Shown: positions 48,885 through 59,954 of the stretch, in pieces | How the letters are laid out: every line of letters begins with the position of its first letter | How positions within the stretch are numbered: position 1 is the first letter of the stretch | From: Thermoanaerobaculia bacterium | GTDB lineage: Bacteria > Acidobacteriota > Thermoanaerobaculia > Multivoradales > JAIOJS01 | Reading direction: 5' to 3' | DNA length: 64,000 nt | Assembly: GCA_030429235.1 (NCBI GenBank) | Contig: JAUIDB010000025.1 | Coordinates: forward strand, 1 to 64,000 | The notes under the pieces: generated by a model | Told to the model about the DNA's origin: nothing | The model's input: the letters and a program-made list of their open reading frames with translations, nothing else | Database searches by the model: none | Translations under genes and position numbers: made by a program

Positions 48885-51581
48885 ATGACCGAACCCTTTC
48901 GGATCGACGACCCAGCTGCCGCGGGGCGGCCACTAGGTCGTTTCGAGCTCCATCGCCTCCTCGGTCGGGGTGGCGGGGGAGCGGTCTGGCGAGCCCACGA
49001 CCGCGAGCTCGGTCGCGACGTCGCCGTCAAGGTGGCGAAGGTGCAGAGCGACGCAGTGCGGTCACGCCAGCGCTTTCAGCGTGAGATCCGGGCGCTGGCG
49101 GCCTTGAACCACCCGGGGGTGGCCCAGGTCTACGAGGCGGGGACGGCCTCCTGGCCGCTGCATCCCGAGGTCGAGGTGGCCTTCCTGGTGATGGAGTACG
49201 TGCCGGGCGAGACGCTGTCGCAGCGCCTGTCCCGCGGACCGATCGAGGTCGCGGAGGCGGTCGAGGTGGTGTGCGCTCTGCTCGAGGGCCTGGCGGCGGC
49301 GCACGACCGGATGATCGCCCACCGGGACATCAAACCTTCGAACGTGATGTTGACCGGGGACGGCGGAGTCAAGCTCCTCGATCTCGGGTTGGCCAAGGTC
49401 CAGACCTGGGACCAGCCCGACCCTCTGGCCGAGGCGGACGGAGTCCAGACCATCGTCGACGGGCCGCTGGGGGATGAGCTGCCACTCACCGAACACGGCA
49501 AGGTGCTGGGAACTCCAGGCTACATGGCACCGGAGCAGGCACGGGGCGGAGCGGCCGATCTGAGGAGCGACATCTTCGCCGTCGGCCTCCTCTTGTGGGA
49601 GTTGCTGACCGGTCGTCGCGCCGTGCGGGCTCGAACTCCGGTCGAGAGTCTGCAGGCAACGATCGACTTCGAAGCCCGGCCCGAAGATCTTCCGGCTTCG
49701 ATTCCCGCCCCGTTGCGACGAGTCGTGCTGCGCTGTCTGGCGCGCCGTAGTTCGGATCGCTACCATCATGCACGAGACCTTCTGTACGACCTTCGCCGGT
49801 CCCTCGAACCCGCCCTGGAGGTCGAATCGCGACCGGGCAACCGGTGGCCGGCTGCCACGGGGGCGCTGCTGCTGCTCGCTCTGACGCTGGTGGCAGGACT
49901 CTGGCTCTGGCGGGGTCCGACGGGCACTACCGAGCCACCGCGCGCCGGGATCGAGGAACTCGAGGTGCCCTGGAACGCTCCGGTTCTCGTTCCGGACGGC
50001 GAGGGAGTGGTGTTCAAGACCCGCGATGGCGACTCGATCTGGTTCGGAGCTCTGGAGTCTGGCGTCGAACGGCAGATCTGGAACGGAGACGGCATCGTCG
50101 AGTCGATGGCGATCACTCCGAGCGGGCGCGATGTGGTCTTCGAACTCCGCGAGGCATCGGGGCAAAGAGCCGTCTGGGAGGTACCGTTCTCGGGAGGGGC
50201 CGCGCGGCGGATCACCACCGGCTGGGGACCCGCGGTATCCCCGAACGGTACGACGCTGGCGCTCTTCGATGCTGACGAGAAGGGGAGTAGCGTCTTCGTC
50301 TGCGGGCGCGATGGCACCGAGAAGCGGGCGGTCGCCCGACTCGAGGGACCGCTGGCACCGGTCGGTCTCGTCTTCTCTGAGGACGGACGTCGGCTCTGGC
50401 TGGTGCGTTCCGATACCTACCACCTGACCCAGGTGCACGAGGTCGAGATCACGACCGGAGCGATCCGCCTGGTCCGCGAACTCGAGGGCTGGGTTCGGGC
50501 CGGGCTCTGGAGGACGCCGGACGGTCGGCTGCTGCTGTCGAAGGTGACCACCGAAGCCCACAGCATTCTGGCGGTGCTCGGGGAGGATGGGCTCGACCCG
50601 GTTCTCCCCGGGGCGAGCTACTACACCTCTCCCTCGATGAGTCGCGACGGAAGCCTCCTCACCCTGCAGTCGAACCGCGAGCGGATCAACCTGGTCCGGG
50701 TGCCGATCGACCTCACCGGGGCGCGTCCGGCCACGGACGGGCCCCGCTTGGGACCTCCCGGAAACTCGAACCAACCGCGACTGGCTCCGTCTGGCGAACG
50801 GCTGGCCTTCGCGCGGCGGCGGGGACACATCTGGATCCTCGATCTCGAGAGTGGTGCCGCGCGGCCGTTGGTCACCATGGGGGATACGGCGGTCAATCCA
50901 GCCTGGTCCCGAGACGGTGAGCGGTTGGCCTTCTCCGTGCTGAAAGAGGGCGCGTCGGATCTATGGCTCGTCGAGGGCGACGGGACGGGGCCGGTCCCGC
51001 TGCTCGACGATCCGGCCAACGATTTCCACCCCGACTGGCATCCCGATGGCGACCATCTGTTCTGGATCTCCGATCGGGACGGTCAGGAGGACCTGTACCG
51101 GTTGCACGTAGGCGACGGTGAGGTGGTCCGTTTGAGCCGGGCCGGAGCCCTCAATCCGAGCATCTCCGCCCAGGGCGATCTCGTGGCGTTCGTGCGTCGG
51201 AGTAGTGGTCGTCGCTGTCAGTTGCTCGTCTACCAGCTGACCCCGGAACTCGACCTGGGGGACCTGCGGTGGACCACGGAGGAAGAGTGTGGCTACTGGG
51301 GTGGGCTTCGCCCGCGGTTTGCCCGCTCGGGTCTCTGGCTGGCGTACGATCGTCCCCAGGCGGAGGGCGCCGACTTGTGGGCGGTGGACCTGTCGGTGCC
51401 GGGCGAGCCAGAGCCGGTCCGTCTGACCCAGTTCGATCAACCAGTGGGGTTGGCGGGCTGGTTCGACTGGGAGGGGATGGATGGGATGATCGTCTCGGTA
51501 CTCCGCCGGGAAGAGTCGCTCCTGCTGCTCCGCGACGCACGGCTCTGGATCCAGGCTGCTTCGAGTCGGTGGCGCCGCTGA
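48885..51581 (+). CDS. Ser/Thr kinase with C-terminal TolB/PD40-like beta-propeller
   Basis: LHRLLGRGGGGAVWRAHDRELGRDVAVKV; IAHRDIKPSNVML; KLLDLGLAKV (DLG variant); TM ALLLLALTLVAGLWLW; PAWSRDGERLAFSVLKEGASDLWLV, DWHPDGDHLFWISDRDGQEDLYRL. Confidence 0.92.
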   Translation: MTEPFRIDDPAAAGRPLGRFELHRLLGRGGGGAVWRAHDRELGRDVAVKVAKVQSDAVRSRQRFQREIRALAALNHPGVAQVYEAGTASWPLHPEVEVAFLVMEYVPGETLSQRLSRGPIEVAEAVEVVCALLEGLAAAHDRMIAHRDIKPSNVMLTGDGGVKLLDLGLAKVQTWDQPDPLAEADGVQTIVDGPLGDELPLTEHGKVLGTPGYMAPEQARGGAADLRSDIFAVGLLLWELLTGRRAVRARTPVESLQATIDFEARPEDLPASIPAPLRRVVLRCLARRSSDRYHHARDLLYDLRRSLEPALEVESRPGNRWPAATGALLLLALTLVAGLWLWRGPTGTTEPPRAGIEELEVPWNAPVLVPDGEGVVFKTRDGDSIWFGALESGVERQIWNGDGIVESMAITPSGRDVVFELREASGQRAVWEVPFSGGAARRITTGWGPAVSPNGTTLALFDADEKGSSVFVCGRDGTEKRAVARLEGPLAPVGLVFSEDGRRLWLVRSDTYHLTQVHEVEITTGAIRLVRELEGWVRAGLWRTPDGRLLLSKVTTEAHSILAVLGEDGLDPVLPGASYYTSPSMSRDGSLLTLQSNRERINLVRVPIDLTGARPATDGPRLGPPGNSNQPRLAPSGERLAFARRRGHIWILDLESGAARPLVTMGDTAVNPAWSRDGERLAFSVLKEGASDLWLVEGDGTGPVPLLDDPANDFHPDWHPDGDHLFWISDRDGQEDLYRLHVGDGEVVRLSRAGALNPSISAQGDLVAFVRRSSGRRCQLLVYQLTPELDLGDLRWTTEEECGYWGGLRPRFARSGLWLAYDRPQAEGADLWAVDLSVPGEPEPVRLTQFDQPVGLAGWFDWEGMDGMIVSVLRREESLLLLRDARLWIQAASSRWRR

Positions 51582-51690
51582 CGGGGTGGTGCGGGCGACG
51601 CCAAACGGCGGTCGGTTGTGACAGACTCGGCTGGCCCGATCCGTTTCGCCCTCGAATCCCGCTCCGCGTCCTGCAACAGGAGGACCTCCC

Positions 51691-52038
51691 GTGACGCTAC
51701 CCGCCATCGCCTTGGTCGTGCTCGTGGCCCTGCTGCACGTCTACTTCCTGGTCCTGGAGATGTTCCTGTGGACCCGGCCGTTCGGCCGGCGAATCTTTGG
51801 AACCACGCCCGAGCAGGCGGAGTCCTCGGCCACCCTGGCGATGAATCAGGGGCTCTACAACGGCTTCCTGGCGGCGGGTCTGGGGTGGGGCGTTTGGCGA
51901 GAGGACCCCGGTGTCGTGGTCTTCTTTCTGGCCTGCGTGATCGTGGCGGGAGTGTTCGGGGCTGCCACCGCGAATCGGAGGATTCTCTGGTTCCAGGCCG
52001 TACCGGCGGTCGTGGCCCTTGCCCTGGTCCTCGCTTGA
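51691..52038 (+). CDS. DUF1304 family membrane protein
   Basis: 115 aa, HVYFLVLEMFLWTRPFGRRIFG...NQGLYNGFLAAGLGWG; SD GGAGG, GTG start. Confidence 0.85.
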   Translation: MTLPAIALVVLVALLHVYFLVLEMFLWTRPFGRRIFGTTPEQAESSATLAMNQGLYNGFLAAGLGWGVWREDPGVVVFFLACVIVAGVFGAATANRRILWFQAVPAVVALALVLA

Positions 52039-52059
52039 TCCCTGTTCCCGGGTTTACGG

Positions 52060-52081
52060 GGTCTAATTCTTGACTTAGTCC
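52060..52081. promoter_or_regulatory. Candidate Fur/PerR-type operator
   Basis: GGTCTAAttcttgacTTAGTCC, imperfect palindrome 24 bp upstream of the Fur-family ATG. Confidence 0.5.
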
Positions 52082-52105
52082 AGGGTTTGGGCGAGGATTG
52101 ACGCC

Positions 52106-52543
52106 ATGCAAGAACCCGCTGTCGATCTGCTCCGCCGCCACGACCTGCAGGTCACGGCGCAGCGGGTCGCGGTGCTCGAAGCGATCTCCCAGCGCCCGCA
52201 CGGCACGGCAGATCAGCTGACCGAAGTGGTCCGAACTCGACTCGGTGCCATCTCGCGCCAAGCCGTCTACGACGCGCTGGGCATCCTCTCCGAGAAGGGG
52301 CTGATCCGTCGCATCGAACCTGCGGGTTCGGCTGCCCTCTACGAGAACCGGGTTGGCGACAACCACCACCACCTGATCTGTCGAGGGTGTGGCCGGGTGG
52401 TCGACGTCGACTGTGCAGTCGGAGCCGCGCCCTGCCTGACCGCAGCGGAAGGCTCGGGTTTCGAGATCGACGAAGCCGAGGTCATCTACTGGGGGCGATG
52501 CCCCGACTGTCAGGTTGAACGGGTCGAACCACCGACGCCTTGA
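52106..52543 (+). CDS. Fur/PerR family regulator
   Basis: [77 protein letters not shown]; adjacent to katG. Confidence 0.92.
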   Translation: MQEPAVDLLRRHDLQVTAQRVAVLEAISQRPHGTADQLTEVVRTRLGAISRQAVYDALGILSEKGLIRRIEPAGSAALYENRVGDNHHHLICRGCGRVVDVDCAVGAAPCLTAAEGSGFEIDEAEVIYWGRCPDCQVERVEPPTP

Positions 52544-52594
52544 AACTACATCCCCCGCCCGGTGCGCTGGTCGTGCCGGGCTTCCGTCGTTTGA

Positions 52595-54811
<2,217 letters not shown>

Positions 54812-54826
54812 GCGGCAGAGGGGCGT

Positions 54827-54857
54827 CAGAGTCTCGGGCGGTCCTCCCCGGACTCTG
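54827..54857 (+). terminator. Stem-loop downstream of katG, possible terminator
   Basis: CAGAGTC-t-CGGG / CCCG-GACTCTG inverted repeat; no U-tract. Confidence 0.45.
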
Positions 54858-55013
54858 ATGTCCCGATTCGGTCCGGTATTGTGGACTCGGGATTGCGGAT
54901 TGGGTAAACTATCGACGGCGTACGTCCGGTTGACGGATGTGCCGCAAGAGACTGCATTCCGTATTCGGGAGAATCTGGTTCACGAACGTTTTTTGGAGGA
55001 GTTACCGTTGAAG

Positions 55014-55787
55014 ATGTCGATCAAGCTTGTTCGCTCAATTCCCTGCCTGTTGGCGGCCCTACTCGTTCCCGCGATGGCTGGAGCGGAGGCCGAGGCCTTC
55101 CTCCTGGCCAACAATCCGGACCCGATCCTCGGTGGACTCCAGGAGTGCACCGGTTTCGAGGAGTATCAGCAGCCCCTCGATGCCAACAACTTTGGTACTG
55201 CCCGTACCAGTGACGCGGAGTCGGCGTTCTTGGTCGCCGAGGACTTCGTCGACGGTGCCGGAACCATCACTCCGCACAGCGGCGCCGCGGACAGCATGCG
55301 CTGGTGGGGCATCAACTTCGACTTCATCGCCACCTTCTGCACTGACGACGACGACGCGGGAACTCCCTTCGACATCACTTTCTGGGATGACGTGCCGTCG
55401 GTAGGGAACGTGGTGGCAAGTGCCACCGGCGTTTCGCCGACCATCATCGATACGGGGATTCCGTTCGCGGCGACCACAATCCGCGAGTACAGCGCCAGTT
55501 TCCCTTCGATCGACGTGACCGGTGCGACGTGGGTGTCGATTCAGCGCCAAACCGGCGTTGTGGGCTGTCAGTGGCTGTGGGTCGATGAAACCTTGATCGG
55601 TTCCTACGACGACATGGCCGATCAGACCGGTTCGGTTCCGAGCGATCATGCTTTCTGCATGGGGGCCAGCTCCGCGCCCGTCATCGAGGTCCCAACGGTC
55701 AACGAGGTCGGACTGGTGGCCCTGCTACTTTCCTTGCTGGCGGCGGGCATGGTCCTGCTACGTCGGCGTGAGAACGCGAGCACCTAA
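55014..55787 (+). CDS. Secreted protein with IPTL-CTERM tail
   Basis: Signal SIPCLLAALLVPAMAGAEA; C-terminus EVPTVNEVGLVALLLSLLAAGMVLLRRRENAST. Confidence 0.8.
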   Translation: MSIKLVRSIPCLLAALLVPAMAGAEAEAFLLANNPDPILGGLQECTGFEEYQQPLDANNFGTARTSDAESAFLVAEDFVDGAGTITPHSGAADSMRWWGINFDFIATFCTDDDDAGTPFDITFWDDVPSVGNVVASATGVSPTIIDTGIPFAATTIREYSASFPSIDVTGATWVSIQRQTGVVGCQWLWVDETLIGSYDDMADQTGSVPSDHAFCMGASSAPVIEVPTVNEVGLVALLLSLLAAGMVLLRRRENAST

Positions 55788-55813
55788 GCCGTTCTGATCC
55801 ACCGTACGAGGGA

Positions 55814-55841
55814 AGGGCTGCATCGGGCGATGCAGCCCTTT
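55814..55841 (+). terminator. Intrinsic terminator
   Basis: Perfect 10-bp stem GGGCTGCATC-gggc-GATGCAGCCC followed by TTTT. Confidence 0.85.
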
Positions 55842-55955
55842 TCTGTCTCCAGGGTACTGGATCTTGGACGCACTGTCTGGTTGGAGGCTCGGTCCCGGCC
55901 CGGTGATCTCTGCTGCCGAACCCGACCTCGGAGCCGTACCGGGATCGCCGAATCC

Positions 55956-57794
55956 ATGACCCACTCCCGCGCCGTCACCGAGGTCGCTTCCTTCCGCTGG
56001 CTCGGAGGACTCCACCTCCCAGGGCTGCTAGGGGCCGCACTCCTCGTCGGATGCCAGCCGCCGACGGTGGAGGAGACTCCACCGCCTCCGGCGAAGCCTC
56101 CGGTTCTCTTCGAACTGGCCACGAACACGGGGCTGGAGTTCGAGCATCGCAGTGGTCAGTTTGGCCGACTCCTGCTTCCCGAGGTGATGGGGGGTGGAGG
56201 CGGCTGGATCGACTACGACCGGGACGGTGACCTCGATCTCTATCTGGTCCAGGGCCAGTACCTGGATCCAGAGTGGAGGGAAGGGAGCCCCGCGGCTGGC
56301 GACGTTCTCCACGACCGTCTGTATCGCAACGAGTTGGTCTCGGCCGACCCGGCGGTGGCCGGGAGGTTGTCATTCACCGACGTCACGAGCCAGAGCGGTC
56401 TCACGGCCACTTCCGGCTACGGAATGGGGGTCGCGGTGGGAGATCTGAACAACGACGGTTGGGACGACCTGTACGTGACCAACCTCGGGTCGAATCAGCT
56501 CTGGCTGAACGAGGGCCCAGGGCCCGACGGGACGGTGTCGTTCCGAGATGCCACGACCGTAACCGGGACCGACGATCCTCGCTGGTCTACCAGCGCGGCC
56601 TTCGTCGATGTAGACCACGACGGCTGGCTCGATCTCTACGTCGTGAACTACGTCGACTTCGAGGCCACCAGCGACAAGCGTTGTGTCACCGAAACTGGTA
56701 CTCCCGACTACTGCGGGCCGCGCAGCTACCAACCGGTCACCGATCGGCTCTGGCGCAATCTCGGTCTCGACGCGCAAGGTGAGGTCCACTTCGAGGATCT
56801 CTCTGCGTCGGCGGGATTGCTCGAGGTCGCCGGTCCTGGTCTCGGAGTCGTGGCCGGTGATTTCGACGGCGATGGCCAGATCGACCTCTACGTGGCCAAC
56901 GATCAGGCGCAGAACCACCTTTGGTTGAACCCCGACGGGAACGGACGGTTGCGTGAGGTGGGCCTTGCGTCTGGTAGCGCCCTCGACAGCCAAGGGCGAG
57001 CCCAGGCCAGCATGGGAATCGACGCCGGCGACATCGATGGCGACGGGGATCTCGACCTTTTCATGACGCACCTCATCCAGGAGGTGAACACTCTCTATCT
57101 GAACGATGGACGAGGGCTGTTCGCAGATCGCTCGGCGGCCACGGGGGTCGGCCCCCCCTCGATCGCAACGACCGGCTTTGGGACGGGACTGCTCGACGTC
57201 GAAAACGACGGAGATCTCGATCTCGTGGTGGTCAACGGCGAGGTGCGACAGATTCCCGAGCAGCGGGACGCCGGCGATCCGTTCCCCATGAAGCAGCCCA
57301 ATCAGCTCTTTCTCAGCGACGGCCGGAACCCTCCGACCTTCTCGGACCGCAGTCAGGGCGTGCCGGCCTTTGCCGACTCCCTGGTCAGCCGAGGAGCCAT
57401 CGTGGGCGACGTGGACAACGACGGGGACTCCGACATCCTGGTGACCAATCTCGAGGGTCGGGTACAGCTCTTGCTGAATCGGACCGGCAATCAGGCTCCC
57501 TGGCTCGGACTCGAACTGCGAGGTCGATCCGGGCGCCACCTGCTGGGGGCCCGCGCCGCCCTCCGGGTCGGGGGACAGGTCCTGAGCACGAGGTGGGCCC
57601 ACAGCGATGGCGGCTACCTGACGGCGCGCGATCCTCGCGTACTGTTTGGGCTCGGGCGGGATCGGCGGCCAGAAGGATCGGGGCTGGAGGTTCGAATTCA
57701 GTGGCCGAGTGGAGTCTGCGAGAGCTGGCCTGGCCTCGAAGCGGGGAGGTACCACCCTCTGACGGAGGGCAGTGGGGTATCGGAGGCGTGCTGA
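55956..57794 (+). CDS. CRTAC1-like FG-GAP/VCBS lipoprotein with ASPIC/UnbV domain
   Basis: Lipobox LLVGC; GGWIDYDRDGDLDLYLV, GDLNNDGWDDLYVTN, DVDNDGDSDILVTN; C-terminal WLGLELRGRSGRHLLGARAALRVGGQVLSTRW. Confidence 0.88.
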   Translation: MTHSRAVTEVASFRWLGGLHLPGLLGAALLVGCQPPTVEETPPPPAKPPVLFELATNTGLEFEHRSGQFGRLLLPEVMGGGGGWIDYDRDGDLDLYLVQGQYLDPEWREGSPAAGDVLHDRLYRNELVSADPAVAGRLSFTDVTSQSGLTATSGYGMGVAVGDLNNDGWDDLYVTNLGSNQLWLNEGPGPDGTVSFRDATTVTGTDDPRWSTSAAFVDVDHDGWLDLYVVNYVDFEATSDKRCVTETGTPDYCGPRSYQPVTDRLWRNLGLDAQGEVHFEDLSASAGLLEVAGPGLGVVAGDFDGDGQIDLYVANDQAQNHLWLNPDGNGRLREVGLASGSALDSQGRAQASMGIDAGDIDGDGDLDLFMTHLIQEVNTLYLNDGRGLFADRSAATGVGPPSIATTGFGTGLLDVENDGDLDLVVVNGEVRQIPEQRDAGDPFPMKQPNQLFLSDGRNPPTFSDRSQGVPAFADSLVSRGAIVGDVDNDGDSDILVTNLEGRVQLLLNRTGNQAPWLGLELRGRSGRHLLGARAALRVGGQVLSTRWAHSDGGYLTARDPRVLFGLGRDRRPEGSGLEVRIQWPSGVCESWPGLEAGRYHPLTEGSGVSEAC

Positions 57795-58954
57795 ACCGAG
57801 GCCGGCCAAGTTGCCCGAGACGTCGGCTCGCCTGGCTGCTGTTTGCGTCAGTCCTGATCGGAGGGTGCGCCGAGCCCGAAGGGCCTGCGCTCGAGCCTTC
57901 AGCCACTGTCCAGGCCACGAGGGTGCCGGTTCCAGATCTCTCGACTATGGAACCCGGCGTGGCCGATCAGATCCGACAGCGCTACGAGTCGCTCGTCCAT
58001 CAGCTGGGCGACCCCGAAGTCTCTCCCCTGACCGTGGCCCGAGGTTTCGGCCAACTGGGGAGCATCTACCGGGCCTATCGGCTCCTTCCCGAGGCCGAGG
58101 AGTGTTTCGCTTCGGCGGTGCGGTTCGATCCGAAGAATGCCCGCTGGCACTACTTCCTGGGTCATGTCACAAGGTCCCAAGGGCGGCTGAGCGAGTCGGA
58201 TGCCAGCTTCCGACGCACCCTCGAGCTACGGCCCGAGGACGTACCGACCCTGGTGTGGCTGGCCGAGAACGCCTTGGATCAGAGGGATCTGGAGGTCGCC
58301 GAGCAGCACTTCGAGCGGGCCGTCCGGCTGCGGCCTCAGAGCGCCAGAGCCCACTTCGGACGCGGCCGAGTCGAACTCGAAAGGGGAGAAGTGCGGGCGG
58401 CGCTCGATCACCTCGAGGCGGCCCTTGCCCTCCAACCGGAGGCTACTCCGATTCTCTACACTCTCGGTCTGACCTGGAGCCGGCTCGGAGACCCTGACCA
58501 AGCAGACTCCTTCTTCGCGCGGGTGCCCGACGACGATCGGGCTCGGATTCCCATCGCCTTCGACGACCCGTTGCTGAGAGAGGTGGCGGACCTCCGGGAG
58601 AGCGCCCAGAGTTTCGCCCTGAGTGCGCAGAAGGCGATCTCCCAACGGCGCTACGACGTCGCCGTGCGGGACTTGCAGCGGGCCGTCGAGCTGGCTCCCG
58701 AGCGATCCGATACGAGGTACAACCTGGCCGCGTGTCTGCTGCTCCTCGATCGCCGGGATGAAGCTCAGGGGCACCTGGAACGGTTGGTTGCCATCGATCC
58801 TCACTACGTCCAGGGTTTCCTCCTCCTGGGGCGGGTCTACACCGTCTCCGGCGATCTCGAGCAGGCCGAGCAGGTCCTGCTTCGGGCGCAGGAGTTGGAC
58901 CCCGGGCTGACCGCAGGTCCTCTCGACGAAGTGCGAAGACTACGAGGTCGTTAG
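57788..58954 (+). CDS. TPR repeat lipoprotein
   Basis: GTG start overlaps preceding stop (GTGCTGA); lipobox LIGGC; multiple TPR units (LLPEAEECFASAVRFDPKNARWHYFLGHV etc.). Confidence 0.82.
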   Translation: MLNRGRPSCPRRRLAWLLFASVLIGGCAEPEGPALEPSATVQATRVPVPDLSTMEPGVADQIRQRYESLVHQLGDPEVSPLTVARGFGQLGSIYRAYRLLPEAEECFASAVRFDPKNARWHYFLGHVTRSQGRLSESDASFRRTLELRPEDVPTLVWLAENALDQRDLEVAEQHFERAVRLRPQSARAHFGRGRVELERGEVRAALDHLEAALALQPEATPILYTLGLTWSRLGDPDQADSFFARVPDDDRARIPIAFDDPLLREVADLRESAQSFALSAQKAISQRRYDVAVRDLQRAVELAPERSDTRYNLAACLLLLDRRDEAQGHLERLVAIDPHYVQGFLLLGRVYTVSGDLEQAEQVLLRAQELDPGLTAGPLDEVRRLRGR

Positions 58955-59066
58955 TTCCTTCAGACTAGGAGACAGCGATTGTGTGCCGTGGTTGGGTTGG
59001 ACCGGAGACCGCGGTAGTGTTTTGAGCGTCGCAGGCGGAAACTCATCTCAGAAGGAGGTCCAGACT

Positions 59067-59840
59067 ATGCCGAGCGTACCCTTCGAGTCTCGAGCCATCG
59101 ACTACGACAGCGTAGCCGAGCTCTACGACGTCTACGTGGGCGCGGACTACGACTTCGACTTCTTTCGCCGCCAGGTCGAGGATGTACAGGGCCCCGTCCT
59201 GGAACTCACTTCGGGTACCGGGCGCCTGTCGTTGCCCCTGCTCGAGGCCGGGGCGGAGTTGGCCTGCCTCGACATCTCGCGCCAGATGCTCGAGATCCTC
59301 GATCGCAAGCTCAAGGCGCGTGGATTCCAGGCCGAGCTCCTCTGCCAGGACCTCTGCAGCCTGTCGATCGACGCCCGATTCGAACTCGCGATCTTGCCGT
59401 TCCACTCGTTTATGGAGATCGTGGGACAAGAGCGCCAACGGGCAGCCCTGGCGGCCGTGTTCTCGGCACTGGTGCCGCGAGGGCGGTTCCTGTGCACAAT
59501 GCACAATCCCACGGTGCGTCGACGGGCCGTCGATGGCAGCCTGCGACTGGTGGGTGAGTTTCCTTTGGGTGAAGATCGCCTGGTGGTGTCGGGCCAGGAA
59601 GGGGGCGGAGACCCTGTGGTCGAGCGGTTGCAGTACTTCGAGTGTTACGGCCCCGATGACCTGCTGCGCTGGAAGCGACTCCTGAGGATGGAGTTCGAGC
59701 TGATCGAGAAAACCACCTTCGAGACGATGGCACGCGAGACTGGCTTTCTGGTCGAGCGAGTCTACGGCGACTACCAGGGCTCGGAGTTCGACGCGGCAGA
59801 GAGTCCGGCGATGATCTGGGATCTGCGGCGGGAGAGTTGA
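59067..59840 (+). CDS. Class I SAM-dependent methyltransferase
   Basis: VLELTSGTGRLSLPLLEAGAELACLDISRQMLEILDRKL; SD AAGGAGG. Confidence 0.88.
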   Translation: MPSVPFESRAIDYDSVAELYDVYVGADYDFDFFRRQVEDVQGPVLELTSGTGRLSLPLLEAGAELACLDISRQMLEILDRKLKARGFQAELLCQDLCSLSIDARFELAILPFHSFMEIVGQERQRAALAAVFSALVPRGRFLCTMHNPTVRRRAVDGSLRLVGEFPLGEDRLVVSGQEGGGDPVVERLQYFECYGPDDLLRWKRLLRMEFELIEKTTFETMARETGFLVERVYGDYQGSEFDAAESPAMIWDLRRES

Positions 59841-59954
59841 CGTGGCCCAGCCGGAGGTCGGGGGCGCAGGCGAGCCCGCCTGGACCGCTCGGGGCAGTGG
59901 CTTCGGCTACCGCTATACTTCGGGTCTCTTCCCCCTCTTCACAAGGAATCCGTC

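Noticed and set aside
49062-50828. 588-aa minus-strand ORF
   Set aside because: Antisense to the kinase-propeller gene; no domain evidence.
56370-57809. 479-aa minus-strand ORF
   Set aside because: Antisense to the ASPIC/UnbV gene; the repeats mirror the sense FG-GAP repeats.
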